Below are positions 16,204 through 24,780 of a stretch of DNA of 64,000 nucleotides, piece after piece. The DNA lies in the NCBI GenBank assembly GCA_937891425.1, contig CALAGD010000051.1, positions 1-64,000 of the forward strand, read 5' to 3'. The position numbers and the translations under genes are program-made. This DNA comes from an uncultured Pigmentiphaga sp. Its GTDB lineage: Bacteria; Pseudomonadota; Gammaproteobacteria; Burkholderiales; Burkholderiaceae_B. The notes under the pieces were generated by a model. That model did no database searches and was not told where the DNA came from. It saw only the letters and a program-made list of their open reading frames with translations. The number at the start of each line of letters is the position of its first letter. The stretch's first letter is position 1.

Positions 16204-17825
16204 CAGAACCCCTCCTCCACCGCAGCGGTCAGGATGAGGAGGGTAGTTTCGCGGCCGCGCGCACTGCGGCTGGAGCCACCCAGCAGCATGGGGGCGTCTT
16301 CGTCCAGCCGGCGCCGGTCGGTCTGCGTGTACTGGCGGTCAAGCCCGGCGACGATGACGGGCTGGCCGGGCCGCAGCTCCAGTTGCTGCACGGTGCCACT
16401 GCCGTCCACGGTGAGCTGCTGGATTTCGATGGCGTTGTCGCCCTGCCCGAATTTCACGCTGGTGAGTGGCTGCGCCACTGTGGAGTCATACGCGATCGAC
16501 AACAAGACCTGGCCGTCTTCCTGCGCATCTGGAATGACTGTCAGGAACTGACCGACCGTCTCCTCCTTCTGGCTGACCGAGACGCTGGGCAGGGCTCCGG
16601 AAACACCCCCTTCGCGCGTAGTGGACACGGAAGTAGTCTGGACACGGTCAATCCAGCTGAAAGTGGTGCGCACTGCGTGAGTGACCGGTCGCCGGTTGAG
16701 CGTAGTCAGGGGAACCCGAGTGTGGCGCGTGACGGTGCCGACCTGCCGCAACGCCTGGATGATGGCGCTGGAGCCTTCCCAGCGCCCGTCACTGAGGCTG
16801 GCCGACAGGCTGCCCGCCACCTGTCCCAGCACCGCTCCGCCACTGGACGCAGTGGCCGCTGCCCTGCTGGCGGCGTAGATGAGGTTCCAGTCGATCCCAG
16901 CCTCGCCCTCTTCATTGAGCACCACGCTGACCTCTTCGAACAGCAGACGCACCCGGCGGGTGAGCGCACGGTTTTCGCGTTCAAGGAAAGCGGCCACCCG
17001 ATCGAGCGCTGCGGGTGTGTCAGTGACCACTACCAGCGAAGATCCGTCGCCGTGTGCAGCCACCACGCCCGCTTCTGTCAGAAACGGCTCGATGCGCGCC
17101 ACGACCGCATCCATGACGTCGTCAACCGTCGATTCCACGCGCGTATTCGAGGCTGATGCAAAAGCCCCGCTACTGCCCGACGGCCCCGTCATGCCCAGGC
17201 TGGCGACAGAGGATGCTCTCAGCAGCAATGCCCGGACATTGAAGACGCGTGTTTCGGTCCGGTAGATTTCGATGGCGCCATGCTGGTACCTCCACCACAC
17301 GCCGAGGTGCGCTGCCGCATGATCGAGAACCTGCGCGAGCGGCTGGGCGCCGGTGGGCAGTATGAAAGCCGGCCGGCGTGCCACAAGTTGCGTACCCGCC
17401 GTGCTTCCTGCCAGACGTGGCAGGAAGCGCTCGACCGGCAGCAGTGCGTCGGGGTGAATACGTACCGGAATGCCGGTGGCCTGGGTTACCCGTTCGGCCA
17501 GAGCGGGAAGATCGACACGGTTGTCGGGAAACATGAGTGCGGTCTTGACGTGAGTACGCAGTGCCTCGGGCAGGGTCACCTCGCGCGCCAGCGGCTGCGC
17601 ACGCCCCGCGAGCCATGGCCTGTTCACTTCCTGCGCGGCCCGGCGGGCACCGGCGTCGTTGAGGGTGGCGGCAAAACGCTGCTGTTGCGTGACCAGCTGC
17701 TGCGAAGCATCCTGTGCTGCCTGCCTGAACGCACGCGACTGTTGCAGGACGCTACACCCCGACAAGATGGAGGCTACCGCGAGCGTCACCGGAGCTAGTG
17801 CCAGACCCCTGATTTTGCTGACCAC
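16203..17825 (-). CDS. pilN: Type IVb pilus outer-membrane secretin (PilN/BfpB-like lipoprotein)
   Basis: Outer-membrane channel for the pilus, 540 residues. It starts with a lipoprotein signal (VTLAVASILSGC) so it can be lipidated. N-domains follow (FNVRALLLRASSV...), with a domain like secretin N1 (VAAHGDGSSLVVVTDTPAALDRVAAFLERENR). The C-terminal secretin core contains VPLTTLNRRPVTHAVRTTFSWID and the GQPVIVAGLDRQYTQTDRRRLDEDAPMLLGG segment near the end. The start is set at GTG 17825, 10 nt past the previous stop, with GAGG before it; the open frame extends 19 codons further into the upstream gene. Confidence 0.9.
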   Translation of the reverse strand: MVSKIRGLALAPVTLAVASILSGCSVLQQSRAFRQAAQDASQQLVTQQQRFAATLNDAGARRAAQEVNRPWLAGRAQPLAREVTLPEALRTHVKTALMFPDNRVDLPALAERVTQATGIPVRIHPDALLPVERFLPRLAGSTAGTQLVARRPAFILPTGAQPLAQVLDHAAAHLGVWWRYQHGAIEIYRTETRVFNVRALLLRASSVASLGMTGPSGSSGAFASASNTRVESTVDDVMDAVVARIEPFLTEAGVVAAHGDGSSLVVVTDTPAALDRVAAFLERENRALTRRVRLLFEEVSVVLNEEGEAGIDWNLIYAASRAAATASSGGAVLGQVAGSLSASLSDGRWEGSSAIIQALRQVGTVTRHTRVPLTTLNRRPVTHAVRTTFSWIDRVQTTSVSTTREGGVSGALPSVSVSQKEETVGQFLTVIPDAQEDGQVLLSIAYDSTVAQPLTSVKFGQGDNAIEIQQLTVDGSGTVQQLELRPGQPVIVAGLDRQYTQTDRRRLDEDAPMLLGGSSRSARGRETTLLILTAAVEEGF

Positions 17826-17835
17826 GGCAACCTCG

Positions 17836-18732
17836 CTACGACAGGGGCGCCAGGGCGGCCACGGGGGATACGGTGCGATCACATGGCTGCGACAGAGGTA
17901 CGACGCGCAACACCCGGTTGGAATAAAAGCAGGGTTGCAAGGGGTGGTCGGCCAGTTCCGTCGCGCTCAGCAAGCCGCGCACGGCTTCGCGAAAATCGGA
18001 CCCGAAGCTCGCCGATGCGGTCAGGGGGATATCGACGTCGACGGCCCAGTGTTCGTTGTCGAAGCGCCAGCCGGCATCACGTGCCCAGCGCTGCAGAACC
18101 TTGCGCATGTTGCCATCGGACACCGCGGCGTCGAACTCGAGCACACGGTACTGTTGCGCTGCCTGGGGTGATGCCACGCGTGCGTATGCTTCCGCGCCAG
18201 ACGCCGATGCGGGCCGCGCGCCGGATGGGTTGGCCGCCGCACGGTAAGCCGACGTCGGCTCAGGTTCCACCGTGGATGCGACGTCCTGGTCTGCCGCTGG
18301 AGATATGGCGGCATGTTGCCAGGCCTGAAGCGCATGGTGAGACGACAGCCTGAGACCGGTGCGGGGCGCGTTGCCGATGTAGTCGGCCCGCGCCGTGGCG
18401 TTGCCCAGCCGCATGACGATGGTGGAAACGACGCCGTCGAGCACCAGATAAGGCCCCTGGCGTGTATACGCCGCGAGCTGCAACGAGCCCGTGTCGCCTG
18501 CTGCCGCGGCGAAGATGGCGGGCAATACCTGACCTGGATGATATTGCAACCAGGTAGTGCTGCCGTCATCGAATACCTGGATGGGAGCGACCCGCCGGTC
18601 GCCCGACAGCCGGTAGGCGAAATCGAAACTCTTTGCGCCGGATGCACCAGCGACGTGTGCTGTAGCCGGAAACAGGAGCGCGCTGCAAGCAATGACCGCA
18701 CTCCTGCAGAAGTTCGCAATGCGCAACTGCAT
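17836..18732 (-). CDS. pilL: PilL/TcpQ-like periplasmic pilus protein with VirB9/TrbG-like N-terminal domain
   Basis: First gene of the pilus operon, 298 residues. A signal peptide (SAVIACSALLFPATAHVAGA) precedes a domain resembling VirB9/TrbG (FDFAYRLSGDRRVAPIQVFDDGSTTWLQY). An Ala/Pro-rich linker follows, then a C-terminal TcpQ-type domain (RWARDAGWRFDNEHWAVDVDIPLTASASFGSDFREAVRGLLSATEL, CFYSNRVLRVV). TcpQ-like domains help secretin assembly or stability in toxin-coregulated-type pili. The name pilL follows R64 gene order and is an inference. The pilN start lies 10 nt after its stop. Confidence 0.8.
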   Translation of the reverse strand: MQLRIANFCRSAVIACSALLFPATAHVAGASGAKSFDFAYRLSGDRRVAPIQVFDDGSTTWLQYHPGQVLPAIFAAAAGDTGSLQLAAYTRQGPYLVLDGVVSTIVMRLGNATARADYIGNAPRTGLRLSSHHALQAWQHAAISPAADQDVASTVEPEPTSAYRAAANPSGARPASASGAEAYARVASPQAAQQYRVLEFDAAVSDGNMRKVLQRWARDAGWRFDNEHWAVDVDIPLTASASFGSDFREAVRGLLSATELADHPLQPCFYSNRVLRVVPLSQPCDRTVSPVAALAPLS

Positions 18733-18952
18733 TCGAGCCCCCGATAAGGATAAGTAGCCAACCGGCTCGCACGAGCCGGCCAGGATCAGCGAGCCATAGT
18801 GTGCAGGTGCGAGAATGAACCCACAATATCGGAAGCTACTTAGCAGGGTCGGCTTACGTGTGGGACGCCCGCCGTGCCCTGACGGAGCGATAATGGCGCT
18901 TCAGCCCATCCCGTCGATAGTCCCGCACTGTACTTGTTGCCGTCGTTTGCAT

Positions 18953-19444
18953 ATGAACCAGGAATGCCTGCGTACCGAATTCCAGAAGCTGATGCGCAAA
19001 CATCGCATCGGTTCGCTCGCCACCCTCACCGAGCAGGGACAGCCCCTTCTTGCGGTGACACCCTTTGCCATCAACACAACGGACGGGACGCTCGTCATCC
19101 ACGTCAGCGAGCTGGGTGCCCACACGCGCAATCTGCTGCAACGGCCGCAGGCCGCTTTCATGGTCTGTGCGCGTGAACCCGTCGCCGGCCCGGTCCACTC
19201 GCTCCCGCGTGCCAGCTTCCAGGTCCATGCGACAGTTCTTGCACGGGGCAGCGCGCCGTGGAACCAGGCACGCGCGTGCTACCTGACGCGCTTTCCCGAT
19301 GTGGAGTTCATGATGGACTTTACGGATTTTCACCTGTTCAGGCTGGAGATCGTCCGCGTACGGCAGATTGCCGGTTTTGGCATCGCAAGAACGCTCCCGG
19401 CTAGGACGGCCGTCGCCTGGCTGAAAGAGTCGGACCTGAGCTGA
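18953..19444 (+). CDS. Pyridoxamine 5'-phosphate oxidase-like FMN-binding protein (HugZ type)
   Basis: Small split-barrel flavoprotein of 163 residues. The segments RIGSLATLTEQGQPLLAVTPFAI, LVIHVSELGAHTRNLLQRPQAAFMV and the late FPDVEFMMDFTDFHLFRLEIVRVRQIAGFGIAR match the HugZ/PNPOx-like heme-utilisation family more than biosynthetic PdxH. The longest frame adds 46 codons upstream without family similarity, so the ATG at 18953 is used. It converges with ugpQ across a 62-base gap. Heme handling or general FMN reductase chemistry are both possible. Confidence 0.82.
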   Translation: MNQECLRTEFQKLMRKHRIGSLATLTEQGQPLLAVTPFAINTTDGTLVIHVSELGAHTRNLLQRPQAAFMVCAREPVAGPVHSLPRASFQVHATVLARGSAPWNQARACYLTRFPDVEFMMDFTDFHLFRLEIVRVRQIAGFGIARTLPARTAVAWLKESDLS

Positions 19445-19506
19445 AGAATGAGCAGAAAGACGTTACCCGTGCGCCCGTCCACCTGGCCAGCTCAATCGCG
19501 CCGTTT

Positions 19507-20268
19507 TCACATCTGCCCTGCAAAATGCTGGCACAAATCCAGCCTATCGGTACAAATTGCATCAACCCCTGCGCGCAGCAGGGCCTGCGCGTGCTCGATG
19601 CTGTTTACCGTGTAGCACATCAGGCCGTACCCGGCGGCCTTTACCGCGGCAATGCACGCAGTGCCAACATGTCGGTAGTCGCAATGCAATGCGATGCAGT
19701 CAAGCGTCTGCAATTGCTGCATCCAGTCGACCGGCACCTGTTCGACCAGCCAGGCGCGCGGCAGGTCGGGAGCCACGGCACGTGCAGACTGCAGGGCGTG
19801 CTGCGAGAATGAGGACAACAAGAGGGGAGGAAAACTTTGCGTCTGCCGCTGCCATGCGGCTACCGCTGCTGCTACCACTTCGCCGGTTTTCGCTTCTTTT
19901 CCCCGGGCCGGCTTGATTTCCACGTTCGCCCACAAGCCTTGGCGCCCCAGCCAGTCGAGCGCCTCGCTGAGGGTGGGTACGGGCTCACCGGCAAAGCGGG
20001 GATCGAGCCAGCCGCCCGCATCCTGCTGCCGCAACGTGGCATAGTCGGTTTCGGCCACATGCCCTTGCAGCGGGATGGTGCGGCCAAATTCCTCGTCATG
20101 AATCAGCACGGGCACCCCGTCCGCCGTCAGCATGACATCGAACTCGACGGCGCGGAACCCGTGGTGATAGGCGGCTTCGAACCCAGCCAGGGTATTCTCA
20201 GGCGCCAGCGTACCGCCACCGCGATGCGCCAGCAGCCGGGGGAAGTGCCAGCCGCGAGGAAGACTCAC
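19507..20268 (-). CDS. ugpQ: Glycerophosphodiester phosphodiesterase
   Basis: Hydrolyses glycerophosphodiesters to sn-glycerol-3-phosphate and an alcohol; 253 residues. Active-site motifs are all present: LAHRGGGTLAPENTLAGF, VEFDVMLTADGVPVLIHDEEFGRT, NVEIKP, and the late GVDAICTDRLD. The start codon is GTG at 20268, only 3 nt after the stop of ugpB. No signal peptide, so a cytosolic UgpQ that acts on imported diesters is likely. Confidence 0.94.
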   Translation of the reverse strand: MSLPRGWHFPRLLAHRGGGTLAPENTLAGFEAAYHHGFRAVEFDVMLTADGVPVLIHDEEFGRTIPLQGHVAETDYATLRQQDAGGWLDPRFAGEPVPTLSEALDWLGRQGLWANVEIKPARGKEAKTGEVVAAAVAAWQRQTQSFPPLLLSSFSQHALQSARAVAPDLPRAWLVEQVPVDWMQQLQTLDCIALHCDYRHVGTACIAAVKAAGYGLMCYTVNSIEHAQALLRAGVDAICTDRLDLCQHFAGQM

Positions 20269-20271
20269 GGT

Positions 20272-21567
20272 CTAGCGCTTGCCCGAGAGCACCTGCGTGG
20301 TGCGCGCCACGGCATCCGCCTGTGCCTTCATGGGAGGCTTCTGACCATTCAGGGCGGCCATGGTTTCCTCTGCGAGTATGGCACGCACGGCTGGGTACTG
20401 CGTCAGCCGCAGCCCCTGACGCTGCTTGCCCGCATTCGTTTTCACCAGCTGCACCACCTGCTGGGCACCGGGGATCTTCTGGTAGAAGGACACGTCGGCA
20501 GCACGCGCTGCAGCGTCGGTGATCGGCAGGAAACCGGTTGCCTGGTGCCATTGCGCAGCGACGGCGGGCTTGGTCAGCCAGGCGATGAAGGATGCGGTCG
20601 CCTTCTGCTGCGGCGTCGGGTGCCCGGCCACGACCCAGAAGGACGAACCACCCACCAGCGGCGCGCCGGGGGTCTTGTTGGAACTGTCGGGCGTAAACGG
20701 CAACGGCGCTACGCCAGCGGAAAACCTGGACTGCCCCAGTTGCGCCCAGGCTCCGGTGCCGGACGTCAGCACCGCGCACTCGCCCTTCGCAAACAGCGCA
20801 TCCGGTTCCGTGCCCTCGCTCGCCTGCGTGAGCAGACGCGAACGCACCCAGCTGGTCATGAGCGCCAGGTGCCGCACGTGCAGCAGGCTGTTGATCAGCA
20901 GGGGGGCGGGCGCGCCGTCGAAACCATTGTTGTGGGAGGCGAACGGCTTGTTGTTCACACTGGCCAGGTTTTCCTGATGGATCCACACGGTGCGGCTGCT
21001 GGCATAAGGGCATTGCACCCCCGCCTCCTGCAGCCTGATGAGCTGTTTCTGCAGATCGGCCCAGGTTTTCGCCGGCTCGTCAGGGTTCAGTCCCGCCTTC
21101 TTGAACAGGTCGCGGTTGTAGAACATGACCGGAATCTCGGCCATGTAGGGCAGGGCCAGCAGGCGGCCGCGGCTATCACGTACGAAACTGGTGGTCTGCG
21201 GCAGGAACCACTGAGCGTCCGCGATGGGGTACTTGGCCAGCAGCTCGTAGAGGGGCATGATGCGATTGGCCTGCGCCACGGCTTCGGGCGCATGCTGATC
21301 AGACAGTTGCACCAGGTGTGGCAGGGGTTTCTTGCTGGCGACGACCTGGCGCAGGCTGGACTCAAGTGCTTCCATCGTGGGAGCGGCCTGCAGCTTCACG
21401 ACCACGTCGTCCTGTTCACGATTGAACTGCTTGACCAGCGATTCGAGTGCCGCCTTGTGCGCAGGTTCGAGCGCATGCCAGACTTCGATGGTTTCCGCGG
21501 AGAACACCGGGCTCATGCCTGTGGCCAGCATCGATACTGCAATAAAGCAACGCTTGACGAGTTTCAC
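20272..21567 (-). CDS. ugpB: sn-Glycerol-3-phosphate ABC transporter, periplasmic binding protein
   Basis: Periplasmic binding protein of 431 residues. The signal peptide (FIAVSMLATGMSPVFSA) precedes ETIEVWHALEPAHKAALESLVKQFN, a typical UgpB start; later IPVMFYNRDLFKKAGL, VGGSSFWVV and SFIAWLTKP occur as in the family. GTG start at 21567 with AGGAG upstream. The expected permease and ATPase genes ugpA, ugpE and ugpC are absent: ugpQ follows after 3 nt. Either those genes are elsewhere on the chromosome or they were lost here. A perfect hairpin lies in its leader (21591-21611). Confidence 0.93.
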   Translation of the reverse strand: MKLVKRCFIAVSMLATGMSPVFSAETIEVWHALEPAHKAALESLVKQFNREQDDVVVKLQAAPTMEALESSLRQVVASKKPLPHLVQLSDQHAPEAVAQANRIMPLYELLAKYPIADAQWFLPQTTSFVRDSRGRLLALPYMAEIPVMFYNRDLFKKAGLNPDEPAKTWADLQKQLIRLQEAGVQCPYASSRTVWIHQENLASVNNKPFASHNNGFDGAPAPLLINSLLHVRHLALMTSWVRSRLLTQASEGTEPDALFAKGECAVLTSGTGAWAQLGQSRFSAGVAPLPFTPDSSNKTPGAPLVGGSSFWVVAGHPTPQQKATASFIAWLTKPAVAAQWHQATGFLPITDAAARAADVSFYQKIPGAQQVVQLVKTNAGKQRQGLRLTQYPAVRAILAEETMAALNGQKPPMKAQADAVARTTQVLSGKR

Positions 21568-21590
21568 GTTATCTCCTGATAACCGGATCG

Positions 21591-21611
21591 GGTGACGCTC
21601 CTGGCGTCACC
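21591..21611. repeat. Inverted repeat between dadA and ugpB
   Basis: Perfect 8-bp arms GGTGACGC and GCGTCACC with a 5-nt loop, 24 nt before the ugpB start and 80 nt after the dadA stop. There is no T-run on either side. It may be a weak dadA terminator or a regulatory structure in the ugpB leader. Confidence 0.45.
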
Positions 21612-21691
21612 GGCATCGTTGGAACTGCCCCATCCGCGCTGCCGGAAATCGGGATACGAATGGAGTATAGGGTGTGCTGGAACGGGCGAGC

Positions 21692-22951
21692 TCATGCCCC
21701 AAGATAAGGAAATTCGGGTTCGGGCTTGCGTCCCGAGACGATGTCGGCGATGACGCGTCCGGAGCCCGCCCCCATGGTCCAGCCCAACGTGCCATGCCCC
21801 GTATTGAGGAACAGGTTGCGGATGCGCGTGCGGCCAACCAGTGGCACGCCTGACGGCGTGGTAGGGCGCAGGCCGGACCAGTAATTGGGGGAGTTCAGGT
21901 CGAGCACCCCCTCCGGAAACAGCTGGCGCACGATCATGGACAGCGACTCGCACCGCACCGTGTTCAATGCCCGTGAGTACCCCGACAGCTCGGCCGTACC
22001 CGCCACCCGCAGCCGGTCGCCCAGACGCGTCATGACGACCTTGTGGGCGTAGTCGGTGAGGCTTACGGCAGGTGCCCGCGCTGGGTCGAGAACGGGAAAG
22101 GTTGCGGAGTAGCCCTTGGTGGGGTAGACCGGGCACCCGATGCCCAAGGGCCGCAGCAACGCGGGAGACTCCGACCCCAGCGCAACCACGAAGGCATCGC
22201 CCCGGATGCGTACATAGTGGCCATCGGGGCCAATGGCTTCGACCGCATGCACGCGTCCGCCCTCGGCAAGCAGACGCGTAACTTGCGTGGAGAACATGAA
22301 CTCCACACCCTGCCGTTGCGCATGCGCGGCGAGCTCGACGGTGAACCGGTGTGCATCGCCGCTTTCGTCGGTGGAGGTGTAATCGCCGCCGACGATCAGT
22401 TCCCGCCGTGCAGCCAGGGCCGGCTCGATGGCGATGGCCTCATCGGCTGACACGATACGCCGGTCGACACCCAGGTCGCGCATGATGCTGGCCGCGCGCT
22501 GGGCGTGTTCGAAATCCTGCTGGCGCCGGTAAAACGTCAGTATGCCGCGCTCGAGCCCATCGTACTGCAGCTGCAGTTCGGCCCGCATTTCCTTCAGCGT
22601 ACGCAGGCTGTACTGGGCGAGCTGCAACATCGCACGCACATTGGGTTCCAGGCGCCCCGGCAGGCATTCGCGCAGGAAGCGGACACCCCAGAGCCATTGG
22701 GCTACGTCAGCGCGCGGTCGAAACAGAAGGGGCGAGTCGTCGCGCAGCATCCACTGCAAGATGCGCAAGGGGGCCTGGGGATTGGCCCATGGCTCGGCGT
22801 AGGAAACCGAGAGCTGGCCCCCATTGGCAAAACTGGTTTCCCGGGCGGGCCCGGCGGCGCGATCAACGACGACCACCTCGTGCCCGGCCTGTCGCAACCA
22901 CCAGGCACTCGATGTTCCGATGATGCCACTACCGAGAACGACAACCTTCAT
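21692..22951 (-). CDS. dadA: D-amino acid dehydrogenase small subunit
   Basis: FAD-dependent membrane-associated enzyme that oxidatively deaminates D-amino acids; 419 residues. The N-terminal nucleotide site is VVVLGSGIIGTSSAWWLRQAGHEVVVVDR, followed by the DadA mark SFANGGQLSVSYAEPWANP. The C-terminal part has YWSGLRPTTPSGVPLVG and LFLNTGHGTLGWTMGAGSGR, both diagnostic for DadA. Stands alone, with a 76-base gap to the next gene upstream; no alanine racemase gene is adjacent. Confidence 0.95.
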   Translation of the reverse strand: MKVVVLGSGIIGTSSAWWLRQAGHEVVVVDRAAGPARETSFANGGQLSVSYAEPWANPQAPLRILQWMLRDDSPLLFRPRADVAQWLWGVRFLRECLPGRLEPNVRAMLQLAQYSLRTLKEMRAELQLQYDGLERGILTFYRRQQDFEHAQRAASIMRDLGVDRRIVSADEAIAIEPALAARRELIVGGDYTSTDESGDAHRFTVELAAHAQRQGVEFMFSTQVTRLLAEGGRVHAVEAIGPDGHYVRIRGDAFVVALGSESPALLRPLGIGCPVYPTKGYSATFPVLDPARAPAVSLTDYAHKVVMTRLGDRLRVAGTAELSGYSRALNTVRCESLSMIVRQLFPEGVLDLNSPNYWSGLRPTTPSGVPLVGRTRIRNLFLNTGHGTLGWTMGAGSGRVIADIVSGRKPEPEFPYLGA

Positions 22952-23027
22952 TGCTGCTCCTATGGCATGCGTTCAAATATTGTTGCACGCCCGCCAGGCA
23001 AATCGTAGCGTCGGAAATAAACAACTT

Positions 23028-24071
23028 TCAGGCGAGGTTGGCGGTATCGGCCAGCGACGTGAAGGCATCCGCGTAGAACTCGTCCTCCGGCAGCTGGCAA
23101 TGCTCGATGAAATCGTGCCGGGCGGCAGCCACCATGGCAGGCGCACCGCAAGCATACACCTGGAACCCCGCCAGCGACGGCAAATCTTCCATGACGGCGC
23201 GGTGTACCCAACCCGTGCGCCCCTGCCAGTGGTCTTCGGCAAGCGCATCCGAAACCACCGGAATGTATTCGAAATCTGGCAAGGAGGCAGCCCATTCGCG
23301 CGCCAGCGCGTCCATGTAGAGATCGCGCGGCCGGCGGCCACCCCAGTAGAACCGCACCGGACGCCGGATGCCGGCATGAACCATGTGCTCGACCATGGCT
23401 TTCACCGGAGCGAATCCGGTTCCACTGGCCAGGAATATGATGGGCTTGTCGGAGCCCTCACGCAGGAAGAACGACCCCATCGGCAGCTCGCAGCGCAGGA
23501 TGTCGCGTACCTTGAGCGCCGGTTCCTTTACGCCGAACACCTGGTCGGTGAACAGACCACCAGGCATGTGCCGGATGTGCAGCTCGATGCGGCCCTCGAC
23601 GTGCGGTGCACTGGCCATGGAGTAGCTGCGGCGCTCGCCCCCCTTCAGGACGAACTCCAGGTACTGCCCGGCACGGAATTCGATGCGCTGCGAGGCGGGC
23701 AACTGCAGGGTGACGATCATGACATCGTCAATCACGCGCTCGAGGCTGGCCACGCGTACCGGAATCTTCCGAATCGTGATGCCCTCGACACCCTCGACCA
23801 CGCGCGCCTGAATGGTCAGGTCGGACTCCGCCGTGGCGCAGCACAGCAGGGCATAGCCCTGAGCCTGCTCTTCGGCGCTGAGGCAATCAGTCTGGTGCGG
23901 CCCTTGGGCAATCGTGCCCTCGACGATACGGGCCTTGCAGGTGGAACATGCCCCGGCCTTGCAACTGTACGGAAGCGACACGCCCGCCGCGAGTGCGGCA
24001 TCCAGAATGTTTTGTCCGGGCTCAACGGTGAACTCGCGCCCGGCCGGCATCACGGTGATTCGATGACTCAT
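23028..24071 (-). CDS. 2Fe-2S ferredoxin / flavin reductase fusion (CDP-6-deoxy-glucoseen reductase-like)
   Basis: Electron-transfer protein of 347 residues. An N-terminal plant-type ferredoxin domain has cysteines in SCKAGACSTCKARI plus a distal LLCCA. It is followed by an FAD domain with RSYSMASAP and a NAD domain with IFLASGTGFAPVKAMVEH and YACGAPAMVAAAR. This is the architecture of reductases serving oxygenases and of the AscD-like group widespread in Burkholderiales. The start at 24071 (MSHRITVMPAG) follows family alignment; its ribosome site is weak. It could serve the orphan Rieske dioxygenase at 4.5-6.4 kb, but nothing physical links them. Confidence 0.85.
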   Translation of the reverse strand: MSHRITVMPAGREFTVEPGQNILDAALAAGVSLPYSCKAGACSTCKARIVEGTIAQGPHQTDCLSAEEQAQGYALLCCATAESDLTIQARVVEGVEGITIRKIPVRVASLERVIDDVMIVTLQLPASQRIEFRAGQYLEFVLKGGERRSYSMASAPHVEGRIELHIRHMPGGLFTDQVFGVKEPALKVRDILRCELPMGSFFLREGSDKPIIFLASGTGFAPVKAMVEHMVHAGIRRPVRFYWGGRRPRDLYMDALAREWAASLPDFEYIPVVSDALAEDHWQGRTGWVHRAVMEDLPSLAGFQVYACGAPAMVAAARHDFIEHCQLPEDEFYADAFTSLADTANLA

Positions 24072-24233
24072 CGCACTGACATACCTGGGGAAAAACGCGT
24101 CCGGCACGAGGGCTCGGAGCGCACGGTGGGGATGACGGGGAAGGCTGACCATCAACAGGGAAAGCAACCGACACGGCACGCCTTCGACAGCGTGGATGCC
24201 CGCAGCGCGCGGCCGAGGCCAGCAGAAACAGCG

Positions 24234-24596
24234 TCAGAACTTGCGGATTTCCTTGACGCGGTTGTTCGCGTCAACCAGCACGACCTTGGGCTTGTAGTCG
24301 GCAACATCGGATTCCGACATCGGGGCGTAAGTGCAGATGATGAGGTGATCGCCCACGTGTGCGCGGCGTGCCGCCGCACCGTTCAGCGAAATCTCGCCAC
24401 TGCCGCGCGGGGCCTTGATGATGTAGGTTGAAAACCGCTCGCCGTTGTTGACGTTGTACAACTCTATGCGCTCGAATTCTTTCATGTCGGCCGCATCGAG
24501 CAGGTCTTCGTCGATACCGCACGATCCCTCGTAATCGAGATCGGCCTGCGTAACGGTAACGCGATGCAGCTTGGCGCGCAGCATGACACGTTGCAT
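24234..24596 (-). CDS. panD: Aspartate 1-decarboxylase
   Basis: Makes beta-alanine from L-aspartate for pantothenate. The 120-residue proenzyme has the self-cleavage site Gly24-Ser25 in YEGSCGID, where Ser25 becomes the pyruvoyl group. NVNNGERFSTYIIKAPRGSGEISLNGAAARRAHVGD and the conserved C-terminal VLVDANNRV complete the family pattern. Single gene, 185 nt beyond the end of ectD. Confidence 0.97.
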   Translation of the reverse strand: MQRVMLRAKLHRVTVTQADLDYEGSCGIDEDLLDAADMKEFERIELYNVNNGERFSTYIIKAPRGSGEISLNGAAARRAHVGDHLIICTYAPMSESDVADYKPKVVLVDANNRVKEIRKF

Positions 24597-24751
24597 GAAA
24601 AAGGGCTCCTAGGATGAAACAGGCAAACTGCGACGTCGGAAGCGTGCAGGCGGCAAGCCGCTTCGTGAGACCGTCGCGGCGCGTAATGCGCCATTTTATA
24701 GTGTTTGTGCGCCCTTCGCCGGGGCGCCGCCCGTTTTACCGAAGCCTGGCG

Positions 24752-24772
24752 GCGACGGCCCACGGCCGTCGC
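24752..24772 (-). terminator. Possible terminator hairpin after ectD
   Basis: Perfect 9-bp arms GCGACGGCC and GGCCGTCGC around a 3-nt loop, 8 nt beyond the ectD stop codon. No T-run follows on the minus strand, so it would be a weak or RNA-stabilising end for the ectoine operon. Confidence 0.45.
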
Positions 24773-24780
24773 AGGCAACC

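Noticed and set aside
22824..24431. A 535-codon open frame on the plus strand
   Set aside because: Antisense to the 2Fe-2S reductase, panD and dadA start; no recognisable domain.
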